From: Parietichytrium sp. I65-24A
Taxonomy: Eukaryota; Sar; Bigyra; Thraustochytrida; Thraustochytriidae
DNA length: 64,000 nt
Reading direction: 5' to 3'
Assembly (NCBI GenBank): GCA_012862575.1
Contig: BLSF01000088.1
Span: 1-64,000 of the forward strand
In this document: one piece after another, positions 28,273-38,875 of the stretch
Position numbering within the stretch: the first letter of the stretch is position 1
How the letters are laid out: every line of letters begins with the position of its first letter
Position numbers and translations under genes: made by a program
The notes under the pieces: model-generated
The model's input: the letters and a program-made list of their open reading frames with translations, nothing else
What the model was told of the DNA's origin: nothing
Database searches by the model: none

Positions 28273-29859
28273 ATGTCCTCCTCGGACCTACCCTCCTTTG
28301 CACTGACGAGCTTGTCGATGAGGATTGTTAGCTCGTTCTCGTTCTGCGCCGGCCTCATGTGGCTCGGGCACATTGTTCGCGAGTATGTAAGTTGCACAAG
28401 GCGCATTATGCTACCAGCGGCCCTCATCGCTGGGCTTCTTGGCCTTCTTGTTGTGCAGCTCAGCCAGCTCAGCGATGATGCCTACACAGTAATCCAACAC
28501 GACTGGGTTGCTGGATGGAGCAGCGTACCAGGCTTTCTGATCAACGTCATATTCGCGACTCTGTTCATGGGCTCTCGGATTCCGTCCATCAAGGAGGCGT
28601 GGAAGCTTGCCGGTCCTCAGCTTGCGTACGGCCAAATTTTGGCTTGGGGGAACTGGGCAATTGCGTGTCTCATCACCAGTGCAATTCTTATTCCAGCGTT
28701 TGGCGTGCCAGAGCTCTTCGCGTCCCTGTTCCCCGTCGGCTTCGAAGGCGGCCACGGGACCGCGGCAGGCCTTCAGGAAAGCTATATTGCCCTTGGATTT
28801 ACTGATGGACCAGCCCTTGCCATCACCAGTGCGACAATTGGGATCCTCCTTGGTGTGATTTTCGGCACAGTGATCGTCAACATTGGACAGTGGAAGAAAT
28901 GGACTTTCGCCTCCTACAAGAATTCGTCTGAATATGATCCCGCAAGCCTCAATGCGCAGGTTGCTGTTGTCAAAAGCAGCGAAGACTCGGGCGAGCCCGA
29001 GACGAAAACCAGTAACGCACCTGTCAGAACTTGGAGGGACAAGGCTACGATTCCACGCAATCTGCGAGTCCCGGGCGCAATGCTCTCAGTTTCGGGAGAA
29101 GCAATTGATACGATGGCCGTCAATGTTGCCTTCGTAGGAATCGCCGTGCTTCTGGCGTACTTTACGAAGCGTATCCTCATGGCAATTGAAGGAACCAACG
29201 AGTGGCTTACTGAGTATGCCTTCTTTACAGGCTTCCCGCTCTTTCCTTTGTGCATGATTTGGGGTGGCATTATCCAGGCATATGTTGACAGGTTTGTGGA
29301 GCACTCGCCTCTGGATCGTGGCACGATGGAACGCATCGGAGGGGGTGCGTTAGACTTTCTGGTTCTCACAGCAATTGCCACCACCAAAATACAGGCCGTC
29401 GTTGATTCTTTGGCTCCTCTCATGATTCTCCTTCTGTTTGGCATCGTTTGGCAGCTTGTCGCATTTTTCGTGCTTGCACCTCTCATGCTCCCAGACTTTT
29501 GGTTCGAGCGTGGCATTGCAGAGCTTGGCAAATCCATGGGAACTACCGCGACTGGGATTATGCTTCTTCGCATGGTCGACCCTGACATGGAAACGCCTGC
29601 TATTCAGGCGTTCAGTTGCAAGCAGCTCCTCCACGAACCGTTTATGGGTGGCGGTCTCTGGACTTCCATGGCTCTTCCTATGATTGCATCCTTGGGTATT
29701 TGGTCTGTGTTTGGAGTGAGTGTAGGATTCATCGTCTTTTGGCTCTTGATGTGGTGGTTCTCTTTCCGAAAGCTGAAGGAAGGACCTATGGTGCAATACA
29801 AATTTGACCCGAGATACAATCAGATGAGCTCGGACGCAGATGAAAACCACTTGCTTTAA
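28273..29859 (+). CDS. Sodium:glutamate symporter-like protein (GltS/ESS family), copy 2
   Basis: Predicted 528 aa, nearly colinear with copy 1. It shares the N-terminal SLSMRIVSSFSFCAGLMWLG type segment, the FEGGHGTAAGLQESY signature, FMGSRIPS, LLRMVDPDMETPA and GPMVQYKFDPRYN near the end. The central loop is shorter and different (SSEDSGEPETKTSN), and the C-terminal tail stops soon after the last span, unlike the Pro/Gln tail of copy 1. It is in the same orientation 2.7 kb downstream, so tandem duplication is the simplest origin. The differing cytoplasmic parts suggest separate regulation or location (inference). Substrate not shown; a Na+-coupled dicarboxylic amino acid is expected from the family. 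Confidence 0.82.
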   Translation: MSSSDLPSFALTSLSMRIVSSFSFCAGLMWLGHIVREYVSCTRRIMLPAALIAGLLGLLVVQLSQLSDDAYTVIQHDWVAGWSSVPGFLINVIFATLFMGSRIPSIKEAWKLAGPQLAYGQILAWGNWAIACLITSAILIPAFGVPELFASLFPVGFEGGHGTAAGLQESYIALGFTDGPALAITSATIGILLGVIFGTVIVNIGQWKKWTFASYKNSSEYDPASLNAQVAVVKSSEDSGEPETKTSNAPVRTWRDKATIPRNLRVPGAMLSVSGEAIDTMAVNVAFVGIAVLLAYFTKRILMAIEGTNEWLTEYAFFTGFPLFPLCMIWGGIIQAYVDRFVEHSPLDRGTMERIGGGALDFLVLTAIATTKIQAVVDSLAPLMILLLFGIVWQLVAFFVLAPLMLPDFWFERGIAELGKSMGTTATGIMLLRMVDPDMETPAIQAFSCKQLLHEPFMGGGLWTSMALPMIASLGIWSVFGVSVGFIVFWLLMWWFSFRKLKEGPMVQYKFDPRYNQMSSDADENHLL

Positions 29860-32782
29860 AACAAAACCGAGTATCATCAGTGTCTAAACATTTATTATTC
29901 CGTTTGTCGAAATTATTAACAGTAATTAAAAGGAAGCATTTTTCTGTGTCTCTCTATTCATTCTTTTTTCTCTTTTGCATGAAAGTAAACTGCGTCAGCC
30001 AATGTATTAGCAGGGAGGAACGCATCCAGCAGCTGCTAGTCAAGTGCTTTGGTAATCACGTTGATGAGGTTGTTCAATTAGCCAGCAACCTGGGCGGTAA
30101 TTTACACTTTCGGCAAGAACTGTCGCAGTCTTTTCTTCCTCCTACTTTCAGCAGAGCGCTGCGTTCTTGCAGGTAGTACCATCTCCAAGTAATTAAAGGA
30201 TTTCCAATGCTGCCATTCGCGTCCGCCCGGTTTCGTGGCGTTACTCACGGGACACGAGAGCAACCTTTCATTGCAGTGCAATTTGAACCACTTTCCAACA
30301 CCTGATGTTTTAAAAAACCCTTTGTAGCCAACCCAAAAGTGCGCTGCCTAAACCTCAAACCTAACCAAAGTAAGGCCTTGTTGCAAGCTTCTTTCGTCAT
30401 TTGTACTAATGGTCTTCCTGAAGGATCCCAGTCTTGAAAAAACTCATTGGAAATTTACAAGACCAAATCTGTGCCGATTTCAGACAAAAAGCAAGACAAC
30501 ACAAAGAGAGTGATTTATGTGACCAAGAATGTGCGAAAAATCCAGCGGAGGCGAACGACAGTGAGCAGCTATAACCCCTGCCATAGTGGGGAAACATCCA
30601 AATTCCACTCAGCAGAGAGAATAATTTCCTCAATTATTGGCGATTCAGGAAACGCAAAAAGCAATTATTGGTGACTCGGATTGGATTCACAGAACTCACA
30701 GTAGAAAGTTGAACTTTAGCAGGATCGTAGTCGATTCTGTGATAGCCACGGTACCGGCACTGATGACACAGGACTAGTGCTCAGCGCAGAGCAGGAGATT
30801 CAAAGCAGTCAACACTCAAGCAATCACACCAGAAACGTGCATTTGGGAGTTGGTCATCGTTCGCCCACCGCGCAGTCTGTGTTCAATGAACGCAGGTACA
30901 GTGAGTACCTTGATCCTATCCGGTTCAATTTTTTCCCACAGAGTGGAAGAATTGTTTTGTTCTTGTTAAGTAAAAAAAGTGATTGATGTTTATATATTTA
31001 TTATCATTATTGTGTGTTTTCATCGCGAAACCGCGCAGCTCGCCAGGCCGAGAGATCTGATACGGCGCCATTAAATCTCATTTCACTGTAGCGGAAAGGT
31101 CCACTGACGCTGCTTTGCAATTGCTTCTTTGGGGATCCAGAACCACGCCAAACATAGTTTGGTTCTCAATGAACAGAGTTTTTGGAAAATCAGAGCTCGA
31201 TCCAATGACTGCTATATGATGGACGAATTGGAATTAATCATCCTGTCTGGCAAAGAGAGCTTGCTTGATTCATGAATTTTCTGAAGTGCAATAGCGTTGA
31301 CCACCCAATCGAAAAGGAAGCTTGACTTCGTGCAAGTGCTTCTGCTGCAGTTCTTTGTTTTACCTTCTTTCTTTTCCCTGGATCGTAACACTACTTCGCT
31401 AGTAGAGTAAAGGAGCAGCCAAAAATGTTAGGCTAGGATGGTACTCATAATTCATATTTTAAGCAGAGCTACCAGCGTCTCTATCATATGGCCACTATGC
31501 GTTGAACCTGATAGGTACTAGCTAGCTACAGTAAATGGAGTAGTGAACAGCTGTCAGTCAGAGCAACAGTAGTAGAAAGGTGCTAACCTGGCTACTTTTA
31601 GCCTGGCATAGTATGCATCGAAAAGTAGGTTACTGCACATTGCACGTCGGTGACGTCAACTCCAGACGGATTTACCGTGGCTTGCGTAAGAAGGAAACTG
31701 TCAAGGACGCATGTATAGTCAATTCCCTAAACAAACCATCGCCGCAAAGTGTCTGGCGAGTCTAGTCTGAAGAGCCTTCGCTTAGGTCAGCGCCTCCAAG
31801 TAAAGGAAGGAAGCAAGGAAGGAGGGGAGTATAGGCTCTGCTACACCGCCCGTAGAGTTAATAGCAGGTGGTACACCAAGGTCTAGTGAAGGGAAGGAAT
31901 TTCACAGCTCGGGGCCAAACCTTACTGACATCGATAGTGAGTGCTACTTGCAGCATAGTTTCTCACAGACTGCCCGTACCATGGCAGTAGCAGTCGCGTA
32001 CTACGCCTACTTCAGTCAAGTAGCTAGATCGCCGTTCGTGGGTGCGCGAGCGCACGTTATATCGAAGCAGGAGGCAACGACCGACAGCAGCGGAAGGAGA
32101 CGAGAGAGGAGGGAAGCGGAGAAGGAGCGAAGGAACGAAGGAGCGAAGGAACAAAGGAACGTACGAGGGCTCTGCGAGGACGCGGTTCGGCGGAGCGAAC
32201 AAGACGAGCGTCTTCCTGGAGGCTCGCTCGCTGGCACCTTCTCGCGACAGGTTGTAGGGAACCGCTAGCCGCTTCCTGCTTGCCGCGGGCCTTGCTGCGC
32301 GACTTTCTGTGCTGCCAGCCCTTTTTGGCTTGCGCAATTTTGTGCCGGCCGATTCCAGAGAGTCGCAGGTGATCTTTTTCAACTCTGCCCCCCAGTGCGC
32401 CCTTTCGTCGAGCGACGGGTAGTAAGGTAGGGAGGGATAGGTGCTCCTCGCGGCACCTCGCCAGGACAGCACCGCTTAGCTTACAACTTTGGCAAAGAGA
32501 CTCTGTGACGTAATCGTTTGCCTTGAGAGCTACGCTGCAGAGTTGCTCTTGCACGAGTTTCTTGTTTTACTCTTGTCGGTTGGTCATAGTCTGGCCCGCA
32601 AGCCTTCGTGTGCAGCAGGTGCAGCTTTTTTTCGGGTTGACTGGGGTTAGGTGCAAAGACCGCGTCTCGCTGCAAAACTCGAACGCGGATCGCCCAGCGA
32701 CGAGTAAGGCACTGTTAATTTTCGCTTGAACTCGTTGTCAGGTCTTAAACCAGACAGACTTTGCGATCCGCACGTAGCACAC
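29860..32782. other. Intergenic, 2.9 kb, no gene seen
   Basis: Only short frames with low-complexity or random composition. There are (aagg)n-like purine repeats near 31800-31830 and degenerate gaaggagcgaaggaac repeats near 32115-32160. The last few hundred bases are the 5' region of the zinc-knuckle gene. Confidence 0.4.
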
Positions 32783-34064
32783 ATGAGTGCATTGAGCAGC
32801 GGAGAGGAAATGGAGAATAAGTCGGAGACAAAGTTGACCGATATTGGTCTCGGTGTTGGGAAAATGAGCGATGAAACGAATTCTAAGGCTGCTGCTCCGC
32901 CTCGGCCATTCAAAGATGTTCTGATGGGGGACCAAGCCCGAACATCTTCGCCGGCAATGGCAAACGTGCAAAACCCATTCGAGTCAGAGCGCAATAATAT
33001 GAACGGCGGCGGCGCCCCCGGGGAAAGCGGATTTGGAACCCCTTCACAATCTCATAACGAACAGAGTGCCCTTGCCCAGGATAGAATTGTTTCACAGCTC
33101 GAAGAGGATAGTGCTAACAGAGGGATGCCATCGAACCGTCGAAATCACCATAGCGGTAGCAGTGTGGGTCAAGGACCATCCCAACAAGGAGTTGCCGGTG
33201 CGGTTGCTCCTGGAGGCGTCGCACAATCTCAACAAAATCATCATAGCAGCAGGTCGAGGCCACACAATGGTAGTTCAAACCCTAGCGAGGTGTGGTCCGC
33301 ATCAAAGCCAAAGCCAAAAGCCGGATACAGCTGCAAAATTTGCGGACAACCCGGCGGGGAGCCTGATTCGCATTGGTTTCAACTGTGCCCTAAAGGTCAG
33401 CAGGTAAGTCGTTCTGCGCATTCTGCGCATTGATATTTGAAATCAGCAACGTTCTTTTCATCTTACTCCATATCTGTGCCTTGCTCACCTTTCCTACACA
33501 TCTTTGCATACACAGCATCATGGAAACAAAAATTTTCAACCTCCCAAGAAAGGCTATGTATGTAAACACTGTGGCAAAGCCGGTGGAGAGCCTGATAGCC
33601 ACTGGTTTCAACAATGTCCTCAGGAGCAGTACCTCAAGTCTGGGATGTCCGCAGCTGGAGTACCTGCGAGCATGATTGTGCCGACCTATGGAGACTACTC
33701 AATGATGCAACCGTACCTGTACTATATCCATCCACTTCAGATGGCTAATGCGCATGCTGCTAGCCAGCAAGCAGGCGCAAGTGCTGGTCAGGTTCCTTCG
33801 CCAACGCTCGGAGCCGCACAGCCAGGTACTCCCGGAATGAATGCTGGCGCTTACGCATTTCCAGCACAGCCCTTCATTTTTGCAAACCCTTCCATGACAA
33901 ACGGTCAATCTGGTGGTTTCGCTCCGCAATTCTTGCAACAAATCCAACAGCAGCAGCAACAACAACAACAGCTCAGCGCGCAGCAACTTGCTGCCATGCA
34001 TCACCCTCAACAACCAATGCCTCACGGCCAAATGTTGCAGCCGGATCCCTCCATGCAGCGCTGA
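32783..34064 (+). CDS. Two-zinc-knuckle protein with poly-Gln region
   Basis: Two exons, 32783-33403 and 33516-34064, joined across a 112-nt phase-0 intron (CAG|GTAAGT...ACACAG|CAT), give 389 aa. The start is the first ATG in frame. The protein has a disordered N-terminus rich in Ser, Gly and Asn, then two nearly identical modules, CKICGQPGGEPDSHWFQLCP and CKHCGKAGGEPDSHWFQQCP. Each has C-x2-C, then H and C as in RNA-binding zinc knuckles of the MPE1/RBBP6 type but with a longer insert (GGEPDS). The two modules lie on different exons, so module duplication with an intron between them is likely. The C-terminal half is Ala/Pro/Gln/Met rich with about nine consecutive Gln. An RNA-binding role is inferred. 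Confidence 0.75.
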
Positions 34065-34674
34065 GTGTGCATCCTCGTCCCCCCCCTTTCCCCACCCCTA
34101 CGTTCTCGACCCCCATGGTTATGGCCCTGTTCTAGTGTGATGCTTGATGCTTCATAATTACCCGCTTTCTGCCCTTTGAGAATCCACAGTCCTGCTCTGT
34201 TCCCTGTGATGTGGGGCCTAAAGTCCTATGATAGCAGGTTCGTCTTGGATCGGGCTTGGTCTAGTCGGCCGTTGTTGAAGTATTTGTTGTTCCGCGAAGA
34301 GAGCACTTCATCGGAGCATTTAAAACAAGCGCGATGGGAGCGTCCGATTTGCTAATTCGGTAAACGCACAAGGGTCCCAAAGACGCTCTAGTTCTATTTG
34401 TTCTTGTCTGCTGTGTGTGTGCAGTTTTTCATTTCTTTAAAAAACACAAAGGAAGCAATTTCATCCGTCCTTCTCTGGATTTCAGTGTGTATGTTGCCAT
34501 CCGCCGAACTGAACTTACCGCGCGGCGCTTTGAGATAGACCAAAGGTAATCCGCTACCGTGTCTTGCCCTTGTCGTCTCTTTTAAAAGGGTCGCGCAAAA
34601 TGTCCCTTTCGATTTACAATCAGAGGAAAATGGAAAGAAACAGAAGGCGTTTATCTGAATTTGATAGATCGAGT
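34065..34674. other. Convergent 3' region
   Basis: Lies between the ends of the zinc-knuckle gene (plus) and PEX10 (minus). No coding signal; it should hold both 3' untranslated regions. Confidence 0.5.
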
Positions 34675-35763
34675 TTACAATGTGTAGTATACGCACACAA
34701 CCTGACGAGGCTCGCAGCTTTGCCTGCACAAAGGACATTCGCCCCTCACCACCACAGCCTCAAGAATGTGTTCATAGCAAAACATATGCCCACAAGGTGG
34801 ACAAGCACCATCCTTAACCGAGCTCAGACAGATTCCGCATTTGATGTGTTCCATGCCACGTTCGTGCCTATCGCTGCGATTAAAATCAATGGTGGCATCG
34901 TCTGGCTTTTGGAGCGACGGAACAACCTCGCCATGGCTACCCTCCATTCCGTCTGAAGCAGACTTTTCGTATGTTATACCCCAAGCCTTTGCGACCCCTT
35001 TGCAAACGCCTTGAATGCCGCCCCAGGACTCTGCAAGTATCTGGACAGTCAAAAACAAACCAAGTACTCTGTACGAGGGTCGCTGCACCTGCGGGTCCCG
35101 AGAGAAAGCATATCGAATTCCAGTTATGCGCTTGCTCCATTCATAAAATTCCCCATGCAAGTAAAAGAGCGCGAGATGGATGCGATAGAAATAGCTCGTC
35201 CAGCTCAGAGCCTGGACGAGCAGGTTGCCCAATTTGGAAACCAGTCCCCTCAATGAAGGCGTAGCGCGCGTCTCGGTGTCCACGGTCTGCTGTCGCTGCT
35301 GTTGTTGCGTTCTCTGAATCATCTGCCGACGCAGCGCTTCTGCTCTTTCTCGCGCCGTCATCGGAGGTTGAAAGAGCGCCATGAGGGGTTTCCATCCACC
35401 GCCCTGAACTCGCTTGGAGATATATGGCGCAAGAACTGCAAAGAATAAAAGCCTCAAACGAGCGCTTAACGAAGGGAGCGATAGACGTCCTGCACCGCTC
35501 ATTTTGTGGACTACCTGAAAAATGTCGCAAAACTCCTCTCCGGGAGTTTGCCTGCCGCGCAGAGTGCTCAGCGCAAAGTAGCAAAGCTCGGCTACAAGTT
35601 TTACCTCTGGAAGAGCCGCCACGGCAGCATGAGGGCCGAGCATCACGTCTGCTGCCTCAACAAACGCTTGCCTGGCCTCTTGTCTGTAAAAGGCGTCCTT
35701 CTGCGCCGCAAGCACTATATCTGGCTGCGCAGCGTTGGGGAAACGTTGTCGGGTTGAGGTCAT
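34675..35763 (-). CDS. PEX10: Peroxisome biogenesis factor 10 (PEX10)
   Basis: Predicted 362 aa. The N-terminal two thirds is a Pex2/Pex12-type membrane domain (FPNAAQPDIVLAAQKD near the start, KLVAELCYFALSTL, hydrophobic spans, RITGIRYAFSRDP). The C-terminus is a C3HC4 RING: CGICLSSVKDGACPPCGHMF, then CYEHI and CPLCRQ. PEX10 with PEX2 and PEX12 forms the peroxisomal RING E3 complex that ubiquitinates the PEX5 import receptor. Length and domain order match the family (about 330-370 aa). Single exon, ATG at 35763. It is divergent from the RCC1-like gene across a 1.3-kb intergenic region. Confidence 0.92.
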   Translation of the reverse strand: MTSTRQRFPNAAQPDIVLAAQKDAFYRQEARQAFVEAADVMLGPHAAVAALPEVKLVAELCYFALSTLRGRQTPGEEFCDIFQVVHKMSGAGRLSLPSLSARLRLLFFAVLAPYISKRVQGGGWKPLMALFQPPMTARERAEALRRQMIQRTQQQQRQQTVDTETRATPSLRGLVSKLGNLLVQALSWTSYFYRIHLALFYLHGEFYEWSKRITGIRYAFSRDPQVQRPSYRVLGLFLTVQILAESWGGIQGVCKGVAKAWGITYEKSASDGMEGSHGEVVPSLQKPDDATIDFNRSDRHERGMEHIKCGICLSSVKDGACPPCGHMFCYEHILEAVVVRGECPLCRQSCEPRQVVCVYYTL

Positions 35764-35978
35764 TCTTCCCCAGTCCCTTTCTTACCACTTTTCCTTTGTT
35801 GTCAAGCCCAGGTAGGCCGAAGGCACAGTTGATGAAAGGTTATCTCTATCTCCCTTTCCCCCCTTCTTTCTGCCTGGCTCGCTCGCTGTCCACGTCCCCG
35901 CCGAGTCCGCTAGTTGGCTTGCCGAGCCTGCGCAGCTCACAACCCAAGTGACCCGACTTTGAACAGACGAGTCAGTCG

Positions 35979-36140
35979 GTGCAGCGGAGAGGAGCTGCAA
36001 TGGCGTAACTTTGCAAGAGCCGCGAGGAAAACAGTGGAGAGAAGCTGCAATGGTGTGGAATTGCAAAGACCGCGAGAGATATAGCGGAGAAGAGCTGCAT
36101 CTGTGTCAGTCTGGGTCAGTTTGCAAAACACCGCGAGAGA
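35979..36140. repeat. ~51-bp degenerate minisatellite, three copies
   Basis: The unit runs gcggagaggagctgcaatgg ... ttgcaa ... accgcgagag. Copies start near 35979, 36030 and 36083. A similar accgcgagagaaac stretch recurs near 43145. Confidence 0.6.
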
Positions 36141-36301
36141 AACGAGAGCAATCGAGAGCACCCGAGGATTCCCAAATTCCATCCCTACTAGGCTGGCTAG
36201 CCTAGTAGAATTATGCTATCCATAGTAGCGTCTCGTGGTACGCCAGTAGCACATAGTAGCACCGATCTCACCAAATGAAAAAAATAAATGTAACTGGTCA
36301 G

Positions 36302-36309
36302 TACCGGTA
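36302..36309. promoter_or_regulatory. TACCGGTA palindrome, copy 3
   Basis: Between PEX10 and the RCC1-like gene, about 540 and 770 bp from their starts; within the longer palindrome GTACCGGTAC. Regulatory role is inference. Confidence 0.3.
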
Positions 36310-37078
36310 CATACCAGTACTCTGTGTACTGGGTACCCCCGAACCTGCTTACAAATTTTACAAATCTCGTGGAGAAAAGATTGTATTTATACATAATCAT
36401 GGCGCGTTGCTTTGTCTATTCTGCCCGTAACTTATTTTTGATTCACAATCTCGTGAACTCTGCGCCGGATCATCACGAAAAGTTACAGCGCTTGGTCCTA
36501 CACAGCATTTATGCATTGTTTCCCTCCCTTGCAGTGTACTAGTTAGCGCAAGCGCTAGTCGAGCCTGGCGATCGCTATGGCATAATAAGGCTGGCGTATC
36601 GAAGCCATTCATCTCGCAGCTTCCTGAGAGTGAATTACCAGAGCACTGGTAATGACATGTAATGACCGTGAGGAGTAACTTGAACTTATTGCGTGTCTGT
36701 CTAACTAGCTAGCTAGCTACTAGCAATCAGTAACTACTCGCTTGGCAGATGTTTGTTTATTCTGGACTCGCACTACTCGCACAGTCAGAGTAACTTGACT
36801 CGCACGGACAGTGGCGCGGTGACACGTGACACAGCTTACCATCTCCATCTCCTTTTTCACCTCCACTCTCACGGCTCGTCACACCGACGACCCAGGCCCT
36901 TGCGACCGACAACCGACAACCGGCAACCGACGACCCGCGACCCGCGACCCGCTCGCAAGCTTCAGCGCCGCACAGGTGACCGACCGTCAGTCGCGTGTGT
37001 ATCTTACCCAGCTTGCTTACCCTCTCGGGAGCCAGCAGGCGATCATCCTTTCGGACTTTTTTAGCGCGCAGAATCAGA

Positions 37079-38335
37079 ATGAGGCAGGCTATCCGGGTCG
37101 GCGCCCGTGGCGCTAGCGGCGCCGGTGTCTCTCGCAGCCTGGCACACGCCCGCGGACTTAAGAGGGCTTTCTCCGTTTACAGCTGGGGGAACGGTGACGA
37201 CGGACAGCTGGGACAAGCGACAGTCGAAAAGTCCGGAATCACGCTCATGTACGTGGAGCCTACGCCGAAATTGGTGGCTGGGCTGGAGGGCCAAGGCGTT
37301 ACAGACATAGGGTGCGGGTTCAAGCACTCTGTGGCAGTCACTGAGGACGGGCGGGTCCTCTCTTGGGGCAAGAGCCAGGAGGGTCTCCTGGGCCACACTG
37401 GAGGTGCTGGAGCGCCATATTGCTTGCAGCCAGCGCATGTCAGCGAAGGACTGGAGGGCGTCAAAGCTAAATCCGTGGCTTGCTCGGAGGCGCACACTGC
37501 TGTTCTTGCAGACAATGGTGATGTTTACACCTGGGGCCTCGATCCATCCATGCAAGTCAAGAGCGGTGCCCTCGGGCACGGCACATTGAGTGGGTCGAAG
37601 AGGCCAAAGCAAGTTTTGTTTGGCGGCACTGACGAGGTCAAAATCAAAAAGATCGCTTGCGGTAAGAGCCACACAATTGCTCTTGGTGAAGATGGCGAAG
37701 TTTGGACCTGGGGAATCGGGCAGAACGGTCGCCTTGGAAACGGCGGAATTGCAGATCAGCTCGAGCCTTTTCCCGTAGAGTACTTTTTGGAAACAGACGA
37801 GGAGTGCATTGATATAGCAGCAGGGGACTCTTTCTGCCTTGCGTTGACCAAGTCTGGCCAAATCTTCGGGTGGGGGAAAAATGATCAATCACAGCTTGGT
37901 CTTGGAGGCGGGATTGCGATGGACATGTACGCCATGGAAGACATGCCGCGTTTGGTAGAGAATTTAGAAGGAGAGAAAATTGTTGCGATTGGTGCTGGCG
38001 GGTCGCATGCGCTTGCAATCAACAACAAAGGGGAGGTCTTCTTTTGGGGTATGCGACTGTGGATGGAGCCCCACAAGATGACTGCTCTCTCTGACCATCG
38101 CATCGTTCAAGTTGGAGGCGGGAACGGCTACTCTGCTGCTCTTAGCGACTCTGGGCAATTGTTCACTTGGGGCAAGGGTTTAGGAACGCGGATGTCCGGG
38201 GTGCTCGGTCAGAGTGACAAGGGGCGTTATGCTCAACCGGAACTGGTGCAATCTCTTGCCAACGTGCCCCTCGGCAAAGTATCTTGTGGAAATCGCCACG
38301 CTGCTGCGGTCACAGGACAACCAGCAATTCTGTAG
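37079..38335 (+). CDS. RCC1-repeat protein, probably mitochondrial (RCC1L/WBSCR16-like)
   Basis: Predicted 418 aa from the ATG at 37079, the first in frame. The first 35 residues are Arg/Ala/Ser/Gly rich without acidic residues (MRQAIRVGARGASGAG...SLAHARGLKR), a typical mitochondrial presequence. The rest is a seven-bladed RCC1 propeller: repeats end in YSWGNGDDGQLG, LSWG, YTWG, WTWGIGQNGRLG, FGWGKNDQSQLG, FFWG and FTWGKG, each with a preceding C/A-G-x-x-H/S segment. RCC1L-type proteins act in mitochondrial ribosome assembly and fusion, but many RCC1 proteins have other roles, so only fold and location are confident. Single exon. Confidence 0.85.
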   Translation: MRQAIRVGARGASGAGVSRSLAHARGLKRAFSVYSWGNGDDGQLGQATVEKSGITLMYVEPTPKLVAGLEGQGVTDIGCGFKHSVAVTEDGRVLSWGKSQEGLLGHTGGAGAPYCLQPAHVSEGLEGVKAKSVACSEAHTAVLADNGDVYTWGLDPSMQVKSGALGHGTLSGSKRPKQVLFGGTDEVKIKKIACGKSHTIALGEDGEVWTWGIGQNGRLGNGGIADQLEPFPVEYFLETDEECIDIAAGDSFCLALTKSGQIFGWGKNDQSQLGLGGGIAMDMYAMEDMPRLVENLEGEKIVAIGAGGSHALAINNKGEVFFWGMRLWMEPHKMTALSDHRIVQVGGGNGYSAALSDSGQLFTWGKGLGTRMSGVLGQSDKGRYAQPELVQSLANVPLGKVSCGNRHAAAVTGQPAIL

Positions 38336-38875
38336 ATTTGCGAAAAGAAATATAAAAAGTGAGAAATGCTAGTATCTCTTTGGGAACCGCCGACTTGTAA
38401 ATGGGTGTATGCTGAGAAACCTTCCCTCTGCGCAGCCAGAATTTTGAAATAAACAGTATTACCGGCACGGAAAGAATATCCTCCTTTTTCATATTTTACT
38501 AAATTGGTTCCCATTGCTCTTGACGAGAATGAAAACTCCAAGATGAAGACAGAGGACGGAAACGCACCTGTATGTTGAAGACGCTGAAAAAAAATATGCT
38601 ACTAGTTCAATAGTACCTGGTTATTCAAGTACTATAGCTCCCTATTTAGCACCCACCAAAGCACTAGCTCGATCTACGCTAGAGTTAATATATACAGAGA
38701 CTGAGCAGCCTACTCATACTCTGTCATCGTGTTATCACTCACGTGTGAGCCAAGTGTACTGCGAAAGTGTACTGCGAAAGAGAACTCGAACAGCGCCAAG
38801 TACTGACGGAGGGTTCAAGATCTCAACCCCAAAGCACTGGTCACTACTCGAGCGCAAGAAGATAGAGACCCTCAG
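38336..38875. other. Intergenic, no gene seen
   Basis: Spans the 3' region of the RCC1-like gene and the 5' region of the ECHDC3-like gene. No coding signal. Confidence 0.45.

Larger units (their letters stand above)
35764..37078. promoter_or_regulatory. Divergent intergenic region PEX10 / RCC1-like, with minisatellites
   Basis: Holds both promoters by orientation. It contains three degenerate ~51-bp repeats (about 35979-36140), a TACCGGTA palindrome (36302-36309), ctagctag-rich sequence near 36705-36720 and a cgacaaccgacaaccgg-type minisatellite near 36886-36955. No gene seen. Confidence 0.45.

Noticed and set aside
32057-32554. Overlapping long frames on both strands (Arg/Ser/Pro rich)
   Set aside because: They arise from a purine-rich degenerate repeat; composition is low-complexity and no family features are visible.
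36995-37078. N-terminal extension of the RCC1-like protein
   Set aside because: Opens with GTG; the ATG at 37079 starts a good mitochondrial presequence.
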